Program-made: the position numbers and the translations under genes
Part shown: positions 15,201-22,551 of the stretch, one piece after another
Position numbering within the stretch: the stretch's first letter is position 1
Layout of the letters: each line of letters begins with the position of its first letter
Assembly: GCF_025151535.1 (NCBI RefSeq)
Contig: NZ_CP102288.1
Span: forward strand, 2,923,501 to 2,987,500
Direction of reading: 5' to 3'
Source of the DNA: Segatella copri DSM 18205
GTDB taxonomy: Bacteria > Bacteroidota > Bacteroidia > Bacteroidales > Bacteroidaceae
DNA length: 64,000 bases
The notes under the pieces: generated by a model
The model's input: only the letters and a program-made list of their open reading frames with translations
Databases searched by the model: none
Told to the model about the DNA's origin: nothing

Positions 15201-16583
15201 CTTTTCTGAATTATCCTTCGTAGGGCAATAGAAATCAATACCTGCTGCATGATATCGTTCTTTTGCTTCAGAGATATCTAATGATTTGCCCCTTAATAGT
15301 AGTTTGGTCGCGTTGATTTCTTTTTGAGGCTTGATTTCACTTACATGTACTAAAAAATCTGCAAATGTGGCTTCAACAAAGAATACCTGTACACCAGAAT
15401 ACTCCGCCCATTCCTCAAGTTTCTCTTTGTATGCGAGATTACTTGTAAATGAAATGATTTTACAACGGTTAGCCACAGCATCCCAATCTTCAAAAACATC
15501 CTCTAACTTCAAGAAAAGTTTTTCTGTAAGACCAAATGCATTATTTGAAAAATCAAAAATAATATAGTCTTTGGTTAATCCTGTCTTGACAAGCTTTGCG
15601 AATGTTTTAGAAAATAATTTGGGAGTATTTTTTAAAGTAGTTCTATCGTCCAATCCGCCCAAATCTACACGCCCCTTTGCAAATAACCAATTAGTGAGAT
15701 TTGAAGCACCTGTTACTTCGCTGATATTATCAGTAATTATGCGTATAGATGATTTTTTGAATGATGGAGCCTGCTCGTAAAGACCATCTGATGTTTTTTT
15801 GTTTAAATCAACGATAAAATGCCAATCTAAACGGAATACGTCTTGCAGTCTTCCTGCTTTCAATGTTTGTCCGTAGTTATCTTGTAACGTTTCTGGAAGA
15901 AGCGCTACGTAGTAATCATCTGTTGATTGTTCTAGATTATGTGTTATGTTGTCCAGTATTGAAAAATCATTGCTTACGTGAATGGCTTTTTCAATATTAA
16001 TGTCTGGCTTTATTTCGTTTTTTATAGGCATATCAAGAGATGCAAAGAATACTGCAGCCTCTTCGCTTACCTGCGTTTTTAAATCGTTAAATGCCTTTAC
16101 GAAAAATGTTGCGCAAGAATCAGCCTGAGTTTTTTCGTCTAAAGAGGAATCTGCTGTATGCATTACTACTTCACTTGATGTATTGTAGTACTCTATCATA
16201 TAATCCAGGCAGGTGTCTATTTTTACCTTGATTCTTTTTGACTTCGGAAACTGTCCTGGATCAAAAAGAGTCGGGAAAGCATAGTACATGGTCGACTTTG
16301 CAAGAGTTATAAAGAAAGAACCTTCTGGCTCTCTTGGTTGGGGTATTTGTACCAAGTTGCATACTTTGTTGCGAAAATCAAGGTCAAAAGAACTATCTCC
16401 GGCTATAATTTTTGAAGCCATCTCTTCTTCACCCTTGATTTTCATAGTATCGTATATCAGAAATTTTCCGATTAATTCTATACTTTTTCTTGTATGAAAG
16501 AAGTAATGCTCATAGTCTCCCTTGTTATAGAATTCTATGGACATGTTATATTGTTCCTTTAATTGTTCTTGAATATTTTCCAT
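12261..16583 (-). CDS. Giant STAND-type P-loop NTPase, SAMD9-like architecture
   Basis: A 1,440-residue protein. Residues 1-180 are helical. Residues about 215-420 are an alpha/beta domain (YYVALLPETL, LDWHFIVDLNKKTSDGL, YIIFDFSNNAF, KIISFTSNLAY) possibly related to the SIR2-like part of SAMD9 proteins. The P-loop is at about 511-521 (RHRPGSGATTLA): it has T-T but no lysine, as in the human SAMD9 loop, PGCGGTTLA as recalled. PILAMVESKH (about 569-578) may be Walker B. Residues about 800-1200 are TPR-like (AFDINPDDTDLYHMQG). Residues about 1345-1440 resemble an OB fold (LHGFINDRR). This order matches the published SAMD9-family layout. Coding sequence is AT-rich compared with neighbours. Likely a defence or cell-death switch. 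Confidence 0.6.
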   Translation of the reverse strand: MENIQEQLKEQYNMSIEFYNKGDYEHYFFHTRKSIELIGKFLIYDTMKIKGEEEMASKIIAGDSSFDLDFRNKVCNLVQIPQPREPEGSFFITLAKSTMYYAFPTLFDPGQFPKSKRIKVKIDTCLDYMIEYYNTSSEVVMHTADSSLDEKTQADSCATFFVKAFNDLKTQVSEEAAVFFASLDMPIKNEIKPDINIEKAIHVSNDFSILDNITHNLEQSTDDYYVALLPETLQDNYGQTLKAGRLQDVFRLDWHFIVDLNKKTSDGLYEQAPSFKKSSIRIITDNISEVTGASNLTNWLFAKGRVDLGGLDDRTTLKNTPKLFSKTFAKLVKTGLTKDYIIFDFSNNAFGLTEKLFLKLEDVFEDWDAVANRCKIISFTSNLAYKEKLEEWAEYSGVQVFFVEATFADFLVHVSEIKPQKEINATKLLLRGKSLDISEAKERYHAAGIDFYCPTKDNSEKSQWDFYSGAEITWEELEQQCDVQRDLYRIVRSKVTDLIRTIRKTSIFTLRHRPGSGATTLAKRLGYDITKDDESGLLSCTVVDIKNCSNLRITDQYLCQLSEKTENTPILAMVESKHIGREKFDYLVKRMSDAGKKVVFFYIEPFTGSYHTPKDNVVLLESSLKANELLRFEDKYKQLGLNESLLENQKRQHNNLEVVDFPLMLRDNKTSQNLGSYVQEWMGVLPDNLVKFCAFVGFVFKYSDLGVNQTLLKSIWKIEGKFSIMSYPPEVVNAIKKILIEETVEGSNTGIWRPRYNRFSTFILGAYKSNWEAGLSEIAKEFISLCQAAGELGSDDKDMLYSVFVIRKNADYRALEDKAANIRNKFSLLVKDLNDIERAESLFHSLVEAFPEDAVFRGHFARFLYEKANMSKFITVDDRLFIDAQDQLHQAFDINPDDTDLYHMQGMLLRRRINALTKMFHRDLQTKEFEEIDVRGIRDCLEDWVQQAYEAFEKSIQLSPASPYGYAAESQLFKEAIEFGQKLLQATDYTFCETDYVFSDYTEKLGVVLDMFEQICYAFKNDGLTQILNSYYIYESVRAYHENLVGRSKESIDKYRKMYNNASEEKKLFYGNLLLKSIVYSKTSTKNTRKAYRNLTRQERKEIEGILEFQKNKGDVKSFETMFMLKLYGNEEYSLDEAIDLLKEWESQYDENSQLGWGYLNACFYLAVCYCAKSIKRAVPNLELTSLASTYFRKSEDFAKRFDKGTVLPQCYLGERDDIHCIIDKNMKDTDADTVTGVIHHIHNNKGILKMLCGVEVTFNAKGFEILHDEGQTLRGVLGFSYSGPGLYDFRPENVVNSSEIYDEQDETETTFEELEKSYVPTEVLIEEEPTAEEIETKEATVLQPRVVGTIDLSKFKEKTIDKDGKKNLHGFINDRRDRISTRTLTYIVDRNNGFAPDCNPSQYDYRDNEEVVFDIFETINPKTNLPFGFAINIRPACEE

Positions 16584-16587
16584 AAAC

Positions 16588-16791
16588 TTAAAAGTTTTGA
16601 TTTACCAATAGTTCTCGAATGTTAATCTTTAGCATCTCCGAAATCTTTGCCAGCGTCTGCAAATTGGGTTGTGTGGTGTTTGTGCACCACTTGGAAACCG
16701 TTACGGGATCCTTCCCTAATTGACCGGCAAGCCAGACACCAGTTTTACCAGCATCAGCCAATGCTCCTTTGATTCTATTCAGATTTTCCAT
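16588..16791 (-). CDS. XRE/Cro-type HTH regulator
   Basis: A 67-residue protein that is almost entirely one Cro/C1 helix-turn-helix: GVWLAGQLGKDPVTVSKW forms the two DNA-contacting helices at about 18-35, and PNLQTLAKISEMLKI the supporting helices. It starts the minus-strand unit four bases upstream of the NTPase gene, with a TATCTTTG promoter at 16814. Small XRE proteins heading defence operons usually autorepress. Confidence 0.85.
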   Translation of the reverse strand: MENLNRIKGALADAGKTGVWLAGQLGKDPVTVSKWCTNTTQPNLQTLAKISEMLKINIRELLVNQNF

Positions 16792-16813
16792 GCAAATTTC
16801 TTAATGTTTGATG

Positions 16814-16821
16814 CAAAGATA
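16814..16821 (-). promoter_or_regulatory. TATCTTTG promoter of the XRE-NTPase-WYL unit
   Basis: It is a TAnnTTTG match on the minus strand, 22 bases before the XRE ATG at 16791. No copy of the GGTTCC palindrome is seen near it. Confidence 0.55.
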
Positions 16822-17134
16822 CTAAAAACCATTGAAAATATTGCTATATTCTTTGCAAATCATGCGTTACAACTTGATTTTTAACAATAATTGCACAAGA
16901 TTTCGTGTCATAGATGCCATTTCTGGTGTATATATGATGATTATGTTACTCTGTTACTATTTGTTTTATCTTCTCTTATGCTTGGGCTTGGTCTTAAGTT
17001 AAGCCTCGGGGTGGTCTTAAGTTCTTGCTTGTGGCAAGCGTCTCCTTTGTCGCAGAGCGAATACAGAAAAGAGGACAAAGAGACACGTGGAAAAGAAGAA
17101 GGAATTACATGTAATCCAAAGTGTCATAAATTTA

Positions 17135-17205
17135 GGTCGTTTTGCGGGTCGTTCGGGTCGTTATTGGGTCGTTTTCTTGATGTGGCAGGTCGTTATTAGG
17201 TCGTT
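17135..17205. repeat. Six GGTCGTT iteron-like repeats
   Basis: Copies begin at 17135, 17147, 17156, 17167, 17188 and 17199. Spacings are 12, 9, 11, 21 and 11 bases, close to one or two helical turns, so a bound protein would line one face of the DNA. Confidence 0.6.
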
Positions 17206-17230
17206 TCTGAAATCGAAAGAAACGTAAACT

Positions 17231-17391
17231 ATGGGCTGCTATGTACGACATAAGATGTATCTAAATGACAAAACCATCGAGAGAAATTTGAGCTGCTACA
17301 GGAACAATTCACAGAGTAATACATTGAGGAGTATATGGTTTACGATGAAAATGGTAAGCTGGTAGAGATTCTACGTCTAAGTGATGCTTGA
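17231..17391 (+). pseudogene. Remnant of a small gene, frameshifted and interrupted
   Basis: Frame 1 from ATG 17231 reads MGCYVRHKMYLNDKTIE. Removing the extra dinucleotide at a GAGAGA run near 17280 restores a frame reading EKFELLQEQFTE, then an in-frame TAA where GAA is expected, then YIEEYMVYDENGKLVEIL and LRLSDA to a TGA at 17391. The fluent protein pattern on both sides of two lesions suggests a decayed gene of about 52 residues. Family unknown. Confidence 0.4.
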
Positions 17392-17404
17392 TAATGCTGA
17401 ACGA

Positions 17405-17438
17405 GGTGGTCAGAGAAGGTGGTCAGAGGGTGGTCAGA
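17405..17438. repeat. Three GGTGGTCAGA direct repeats
   Basis: Copies at 17405-17414, 17418-17427 and 17429-17438. They share the GGTC core with the GGTCGTT and AAGGTCAC repeats on either side. Confidence 0.5.
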
Positions 17439-17610
17439 AAGATGACGTTTACAGAAACTTTACAGGAACCTTACAGAAATAGACAGAAACATGTGACGAG
17501 TTGTGTTAACGATTGCTTTGCTCGTTATGGCACCGTATTTCACGGCTCCATCCTATACAAAGCGTTAATTGAAATGTCACTTAATCATCAATTATTTCAC
17601 GAAATTTCAA

Positions 17611-17659
17611 AAGGTCACGAAAGATGAGTTTTGGTTCGAAAAGGTCACTTAAAGGTCAC
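17611..17659. repeat. Three AAGGTCAC direct repeats
   Basis: Copies at 17611-17618, 17641-17648 and 17652-17659, just before the tRNA terminator hairpin. Confidence 0.45.
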
Positions 17660-17671
17660 CAATAAAAGAAA

Positions 17672-17700
17672 AAGCAGTTAAGTTTTTGACTTAACTGCTT
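17672..17700 (-). terminator. Hairpin terminator of tRNA-Met
   Basis: AAGCAGTTAAG (17672-17682) pairs perfectly with CTTAACTGCTT (17690-17700) around a 7-base loop, directly past the tRNA 3' end on the minus strand; TTCTTTTTCTTTTATT follows. Confidence 0.65.
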
Positions 17701-17711
17701 GATTTTTAGTG

Positions 17712-17785
17712 TGGACCAGCCTGGGCTTGAACCAGGGACCTCCAGATTATGAGTCTGTTGCTCTAACCAACTGAGCTACAAGTCC
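17712..17785 (-). tRNA. tRNA-Met (CAT)
   Basis: A 74-base cloverleaf on the minus strand: acceptor GGACTTG with CTGGTCC, D-arm GCTC/GAGC, anticodon loop CTCATAA giving CAT, T-loop TTCAAGC between CCTGG and CCAGG. CAT fits elongator Met; a tRNA-Ile with modified C34 cannot be excluded by eye. Its 3' end borders the mobile element. CAAAGATA at 17811-17818 is the promoter. Confidence 0.9.
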
Positions 17786-17810
17786 GTTGAATTTTTATTA
17801 AATACGAGTG

Positions 17811-17818
17811 CAAAGATA
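17811..17818 (-). promoter_or_regulatory. TATCTTTG promoter of tRNA-Met
   Basis: It is a TAnnTTTG match on the minus strand, 25 bases upstream of the tRNA 5' end at 17785. Confidence 0.55.
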
Positions 17819-17881
17819 CTAGATTTTGGGGAAATAACCAAATAAAATCTTAAAAATTTTCTTAGAATCAGAAAAATAGCG

Positions 17882-17889
17882 TATCTTTG
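17882..17889 (+). promoter_or_regulatory. TATCTTTG promoter of the P-type ATPase
   Basis: It is a TAnnTTTG match on the plus strand, 74 bases before the chosen ATG at 17964. Confidence 0.55.
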
Positions 17890-17963
17890 CACCAAATTAT
17901 GTGCGCACACGTGCGTATGTACTTATTAATCGTACAAAAAAGAAAAAGTATTTCTATTCAGAA

Positions 17964-20603
17964 ATGAACATAGACAAAAATAAAAGAATCGGTCTTACCG
18001 ATGAACAAGTTAGACAGAGTAGGGAACAGCATGGCAAGAACGTACTAACCCCTCCTCAACGTACTTCATTATGGAAATTGTATTTGGATAAATATCGCGA
18101 CCCGATTATCCAGATACTTCTTGTGGCGGCTTTCGTATCCCTCATCCTTGCTTTTATCGAAAAGAATTTCATGGAGACCATCGGTATCTTCGTGGCAGTT
18201 TTCCTTGCTACTACCGTGGGCTTCTACTTTGAGCGCGATGCTGCCAAGAAGTTTAATCTGCTTACGGCGCTCAGCGAAGAGCAGCCGGTAAAGGTGCGCC
18301 GCAATGGTAAGGTGATGGAGATTCCGCGCCACGATGTGGTGGTGGGAGATGTAGTGCTCGTGGAAGTGGGCGACGAGGTGCCTGCTGATGGCGAACTCAT
18401 CGTCTGCAACGACCTGCAGATTAACGAATCTGCCCTTACGGGCGAACCTGTTGCCGAGAAATCTCTGGAAGGTGGTGGAGATGGAGCCTATCCTCGCAAC
18501 GTCATCCTCCGTTCTACCATGGTGATGAATGGCAGGGGTGAGTTCGTGGTTACTGCCGTGGGCGATGCTACCGAGATTGGTAAGGTGGCGAAGAAATCTA
18601 CCGAACAGACTTCGGTGGAGACACCGCTTCACATGCAGCTCGATAAGTTGGCGAAGAGGATTTCCAAGGTAGGCTCCGTGGTATCTGTGACAGCCTTCTT
18701 CATCTTCCTGATTCACGATATCCTCACCAATCCGGCATGGGGCGGCAAGGATTATTTCTATATGGCAGAAATTGTGCTGAAATACTTCATGATGGCTGTT
18801 ACCCTGATTGTTATGGCGGTGCCTGAGGGATTGCCGATGGCGATTACCCTTTCCTTGGCGCTCAACATGCGAAGAATGCTGAAGTCGAACAATCTGGTGC
18901 GCAAGCTCCATGCCTGCGAAACCATGGGTGCCGTTACCGTGATCTGTACCGATAAGACCGGTACGCTTACCCAGAACAAGATGCAGGTGAGCGCCCTGGA
19001 ACTCAAGCAGGGTGATGAGACGCTGCTCGATACTGCCATCGCCCTTAACTCTACAGCCGAGTTGAATGACGGCAAACCTATCGGAAACCCTACCGAGTCG
19101 GCTCTCCTGCTCTGGCTCGATGCCCAGGGCAAGGATTATGAAGAACTCCGCAAGCAGGTGAATGTGCTCAAGCAGTTGCCTTTCTCTACTGAGAGAAAGA
19201 TGATGGCAACCTTGGCAGAAGTTGATGGCGAGACCTATCTCTTCGTGAAGGGTGCGCCTGAAATCGTGATGAAGAAATGCATCATCGAAGATAGAATGCA
19301 GAGACAGTCAGCCGAAGAACTCGATGAGTGGCAGCATAAGGCTATGAGAACCCTGGCGTTCGCCTATAAGAAGATAGAAGCTTCTATCATGAGAACTTCC
19401 AGAACCTCTACTGCCGAAGTGGTAGCACTTCTCGATGCCAACGATCTTCAGTTGCAGGCCATTGCAGCCATTGCCGATCCTATTCGTCCGGATGTTCCTG
19501 CTGCCGTGCAGGAGTGCCGCCATGCGGGTATCGAGGTGAAGGTGGTTACGGGTGATACGGCTGCCACCGCCTTGGAGATAGGCAAGCAGATAGGTGTCTT
19601 CGAAGATGAACCTGAGAATATCGGAGCAGATGGCTCTCTGACCTCGCTCGACCAGCAGATGATTACGGGTGAACAGTGGGAGGCTCTTTCTGACGAAGAG
19701 GCTTACGAGCGGGCAAAGGATATCCGTGTGATGAGCCGTGCCCGTCCTACCGATAAGCAGCGACTGGTGGCCATGCTCCAGAAGCGTGGCGAGGTGGTTG
19801 CCGTAACAGGCGATGGTACCAACGATGCTCCGGCGCTTCACTATGCTCACGTGGGCTTGTCGCTGGGTTCGGGAACTTCCGTGGCTAAGGAGGCTTCGGA
19901 TATGACCCTGCTCGATGATTCGTTCAAGTCTATCGCCAACGCCGTGATGTGGGGACGCTCGCTCTATCGCAACCTGCAGCGCTTCCTCTTCTTCCAGTTG
20001 GTAGTAAACGTGGCAGCCCTCCTGCTGGTGCTTGGCGGCTCAGTCATCGGAACTGAAATGCCGTTGACGGTAACCCAGATTCTTTGGGTGAACCTTATCA
20101 TGGATACCTTCGCAGCCTTGGCACTTGCCTCATTGCCTCCATCTCACGAGGTAATGAAGGATAAACCACGCAAGGCATCCGATTTCATCATCAACAAGAG
20201 CATCGGTTTCGGCATTCTGTTCTGCGGCATCGTCTTCTTCCTCGTGATGTTTGCCCTGCTGGTTTACTGCGAGCGCAGAGGCAAGGGTGGAGTAGATGTG
20301 CATGAACTGACCATGTTCTTCACCACCTTCGTGATGATTCAGTTCTGGAACCTCTTCAATGCCAAGGCGCTGATGAGCCATCACACAGCCTTCCGCCATT
20401 TCCTGAAGGATAAGGGAATGATTCTGGTGCTTGTACTGGTATTGGTGGGTCAGTGGATTATTGTAACCTTTGGTGGCGAAATGTTCCGCACCACACCATT
20501 GTCGCTCCACGAGTGGCTGCTCATCATCGGCTCAACCTCCGTTGTACTTTGGGCGGGCGAGCTGTGGAGAACTTTTAAGAGAATGATAGCAAAGAGAAGA
20601 TAA
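17964..20603 (+). CDS. Calcium-translocating P-type ATPase (PMCA type)
   Basis: An 879-residue P2-type cation pump of the inner membrane that exports Ca2+ using ATP. The phosphorylated aspartate is in DKTGTLT at residues 330-336, preceded by the M4 ion-site motif VPEGLPMAI; the actuator loop is LTGEP (about 155-159) and the hinge is GDGTNDAPAL (about 616-625). N-terminal TM helices at about 40-90, M3/M4 near 230-310, and six C-terminal helices from about 670 with NLIMDTFAALALA. The open frame extends to 17901, but MNIDKNKRIG at 17964 is the natural start. It stands alone with its own promoter; ribF follows 45 bases later. Confidence 0.9.
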   Translation: MNIDKNKRIGLTDEQVRQSREQHGKNVLTPPQRTSLWKLYLDKYRDPIIQILLVAAFVSLILAFIEKNFMETIGIFVAVFLATTVGFYFERDAAKKFNLLTALSEEQPVKVRRNGKVMEIPRHDVVVGDVVLVEVGDEVPADGELIVCNDLQINESALTGEPVAEKSLEGGGDGAYPRNVILRSTMVMNGRGEFVVTAVGDATEIGKVAKKSTEQTSVETPLHMQLDKLAKRISKVGSVVSVTAFFIFLIHDILTNPAWGGKDYFYMAEIVLKYFMMAVTLIVMAVPEGLPMAITLSLALNMRRMLKSNNLVRKLHACETMGAVTVICTDKTGTLTQNKMQVSALELKQGDETLLDTAIALNSTAELNDGKPIGNPTESALLLWLDAQGKDYEELRKQVNVLKQLPFSTERKMMATLAEVDGETYLFVKGAPEIVMKKCIIEDRMQRQSAEELDEWQHKAMRTLAFAYKKIEASIMRTSRTSTAEVVALLDANDLQLQAIAAIADPIRPDVPAAVQECRHAGIEVKVVTGDTAATALEIGKQIGVFEDEPENIGADGSLTSLDQQMITGEQWEALSDEEAYERAKDIRVMSRARPTDKQRLVAMLQKRGEVVAVTGDGTNDAPALHYAHVGLSLGSGTSVAKEASDMTLLDDSFKSIANAVMWGRSLYRNLQRFLFFQLVVNVAALLLVLGGSVIGTEMPLTVTQILWVNLIMDTFAALALASLPPSHEVMKDKPRKASDFIINKSIGFGILFCGIVFFLVMFALLVYCERRGKGGVDVHELTMFFTTFVMIQFWNLFNAKALMSHHTAFRHFLKDKGMILVLVLVLVGQWIIVTFGGEMFRTTPLSLHEWLLIIGSTSVVLWAGELWRTFKRMIAKRR

Positions 20604-20648
20604 TCCATCGGAGTTCTTCTTCTGATATGAATGTTAAAGACAGTCCTT

Positions 20649-21587
20649 ATGAATACAATACATTATAATGATATCGTGCAGTTGCCGCCTTGTGTGGCAA
20701 CCATCGGTTTCTTCGATGGGGTGCATCGGGGACATCAGTTCCTGATTCATCAACTCGTAGAGACGGCACGAAAGGATGGCTTGCAATCTACCGTCATCAC
20801 CTTTGATGCGCATCCCCGCAAGGTATTGCTGGCGGATTACCAGCCAGAGATGCTGAGTACGCTTGATTCCAAACTGCTGCTGCTTTCGAAGACGGAAGTG
20901 GATAATGCTGTGGTGCTGCATTTCGACAAGGCGATGGCTGCCATGTCGGCAAGAGAGTTCATGCAGCAGGTGCTCCACGACCATCTCAACGTAAGGAAAC
21001 TCTTCATCGGCTACGACCATCGCTTCGGTCATAACCGCGAGGAGACTTTCGAAGATTACGTGCGCTACGGCAAGGAGATGGGCATCGAGGTAATCAGGAA
21101 CGAAGCCTTCCAGATAGATGGCATCAACATCTCTTCTTCCGTAATCCGCTCATTCCTGAAAGAGGGAGAAGTGGAGATGGCAGCCCGGAGCCTCGGTTTC
21201 CCTTACACCCTCATCGGAAAGGTGGTGAACGGATTCCATGAAGGCAGAAAACTCGGCTTCCCTACAGCCAATCTCGACATCTCTCACTTCGGACAGCTGA
21301 TTCCTGCCCCTGGTGTCTATGCCGTAAGGGTAAGACTGGAGAATATGGTGGAATGGAAACGGGGAATGATGAATGTGGGCAATCGCCCAACCTTCAATGG
21401 CAGACAACTGACGCTAGAGACGCACATCTTCAATTTCGAAGGCGATATTTATGACCAGCTCTTGCTCGTAAGCTTCGTGAAGCGAATAAGGGGCGAACAG
21501 AAGTTTGACAGTCCCGAGGAGTTGGCGGCGCAGCTGAAAGAGGATGAGCAGACCGTGCTGGATCTCTTTGAAAAGGAAGCGGAATGA
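20649..21587 (+). CDS. ribF: Bifunctional riboflavin kinase / FAD synthetase
   Basis: A 312-residue enzyme that phosphorylates riboflavin to FMN and adenylates it to FAD. The N-terminal nucleotidyltransferase half has TIGFFDGVHRGHQFLI (about 18-33) and IGYDHRFGHNR; ISSSVIRSFL closes it. The C-terminal flavokinase half has NGFHEGRKLGFPTANLDI and NVGNRPTFNG. ATG 20649 is preferred over the in-frame ATG at 20631 by homology of the start (MNTIHYND). It may be co-transcribed with the CPBP protease downstream. Confidence 0.9.
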   Translation: MNTIHYNDIVQLPPCVATIGFFDGVHRGHQFLIHQLVETARKDGLQSTVITFDAHPRKVLLADYQPEMLSTLDSKLLLLSKTEVDNAVVLHFDKAMAAMSAREFMQQVLHDHLNVRKLFIGYDHRFGHNREETFEDYVRYGKEMGIEVIRNEAFQIDGINISSSVIRSFLKEGEVEMAARSLGFPYTLIGKVVNGFHEGRKLGFPTANLDISHFGQLIPAPGVYAVRVRLENMVEWKRGMMNVGNRPTFNGRQLTLETHIFNFEGDIYDQLLLVSFVKRIRGEQKFDSPEELAAQLKEDEQTVLDLFEKEAE

Positions 21588-21637
21588 TAGCGAGAATGCT
21601 ATTAACTATAAACGATTAATTATAAACAGTAAAAGCA

Positions 21638-22471
21638 ATGGCAAAGATTAATTTAAAGAGAGGTTTGACGGATATCGTCCTCTACCTTATTATATTTATA
21701 GTAGTACAGATTATCGTGATGTATGCTGGCGTAGGAATCTGGGCGGGCATTAAGGGCGAAGGTTACCAGGCAACGCTCCTGGCTATCAGTTCGGGCAGCA
21801 ATCCTATCCTGACGGCGCTTACCTCAGCGTTCAGCAACGTTATCACCCTCGTCATCTTCCTGAAGACGAAGTGGACACCGCTGACCCGCGATTATCTGCT
21901 TTCCAAGCCTTGGGCAACGCTTCTCTGGGTGGCATTGTTCACTCTGGGAACCATCATTCCTCTGGAGTTCATATATGAGCAGATAGGCATCGAGATGGAC
22001 GAGAATGCCGAGCAGATACTCGCATCGCTCATGAAGGAGCCTTGGGGCTATGTGGCTATCGGCGTTCTGGCGCCTTTTGCTGAGGAGGTTGTGTTCCGTG
22101 GAGCCATTCTCCGCACCCTGCTGGGTCTTATGAGCAAGAAGAACCATTGGGTAGCCATCATGATTTCGGCTGCCATCTTCGGTCTGGCTCACGCCAACGT
22201 AGCGCAGTTTGTCAATGCCCTCCTGCTGGGCTTACTCCTGGGTTGGATGTATTATCGCACCAAGAGTCTTGTTCCGGGCATCCTGCTCCACTGGGTGAAT
22301 AATACGATGGCGTATGTCCTGTCCAATATCATGCCTCAGAGCGATGGCAAACTCATCGACCTCTTCCATGGCGATGAGAAAACCATGTATTATGCCGTAG
22401 GCTTCTCTCTCTGCATTATGATTCCAAGCTTTATACAGCTGGTTATCAGATTAAAGAAGGTGAAGGCTTAA
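21638..22471 (+). CDS. CPBP-family intramembrane glutamic protease
   Basis: A 277-residue membrane protein with about eight helices, starting with TDIVLYLIIFIVVQIIVMY. The ABI/CPBP signature is complete: FAEEVVFRG at about 147-155 (EExxxR), IFGLAHANVAQF (second motif with histidine) and LLHWVNN (third motif). Members cleave within membranes or process peptides and prenylated substrates; substrate here unknown. A strong hairpin terminator follows at 22489. Confidence 0.85.
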   Translation: MAKINLKRGLTDIVLYLIIFIVVQIIVMYAGVGIWAGIKGEGYQATLLAISSGSNPILTALTSAFSNVITLVIFLKTKWTPLTRDYLLSKPWATLLWVALFTLGTIIPLEFIYEQIGIEMDENAEQILASLMKEPWGYVAIGVLAPFAEEVVFRGAILRTLLGLMSKKNHWVAIMISAAIFGLAHANVAQFVNALLLGLLLGWMYYRTKSLVPGILLHWVNNTMAYVLSNIMPQSDGKLIDLFHGDEKTMYYAVGFSLCIMIPSFIQLVIRLKKVKA

Positions 22472-22488
22472 GAGATAAATAAACGAGT

Positions 22489-22519
22489 AAAAAGGTTACC
22501 TGGATGGGTAGCCTTTTTT
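22489..22519 (+). terminator. Terminator after the CPBP gene
   Basis: AAAAAGGTTACC and GGGTAGCCTTTTTT pair around TGGAT with one G-T pair, and the arm ends in a T-tract. Confidence 0.75.
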
Positions 22520-22551
22520 CAGATATATAACCGGATAGATAAGTAGATTTT

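Larger units (their letters stand above)
1..17711. mobile_element. Right part of an integrated mobilizable element with cargo
   Basis: Everything left of the tRNA-Met gene looks like an accessory element: relaxase and mobilization accessory genes, a ParA/ribbon-helix-helix pair, an excisionase-like HTH protein, a DnaC-like loader, then opposite-strand cargo with HTH and WYL regulators. Housekeeping genes begin only past the tRNA. The tRNA 3' end faces the element, the usual orientation for integration at a tRNA gene. The left end and any integrase lie outside the window, so the right edge at 17711 is inferred. No type IV secretion genes are seen, so it would be mobilized by a helper rather than self-transferring. 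Confidence 0.6.
16892..17711. other. Gene-poor right end of the mobile element
   Basis: About 800 bases between the XRE promoter and tRNA-Met with no intact gene. It holds six GGTCGTT repeats (17135-17205), a broken gene (17231-17391), three GGTGGTCAGA repeats (17405-17438), three AAGGTCAC repeats (17611-17659) and the tRNA terminator hairpin. Confidence 0.55.

Noticed and set aside
16891..17199. Plus-strand 102-codon frame beside the XRE promoter
   Set aside because: Composition is unlike a protein, it runs into the GGTCGTT repeats, and it has no promoter or partner gene.
17135..17205. CRISPR or attachment-site array
   Set aside because: Units of 7 bases at 9-21 base spacing are too short for CRISPR; an iteron-like reading fits better.
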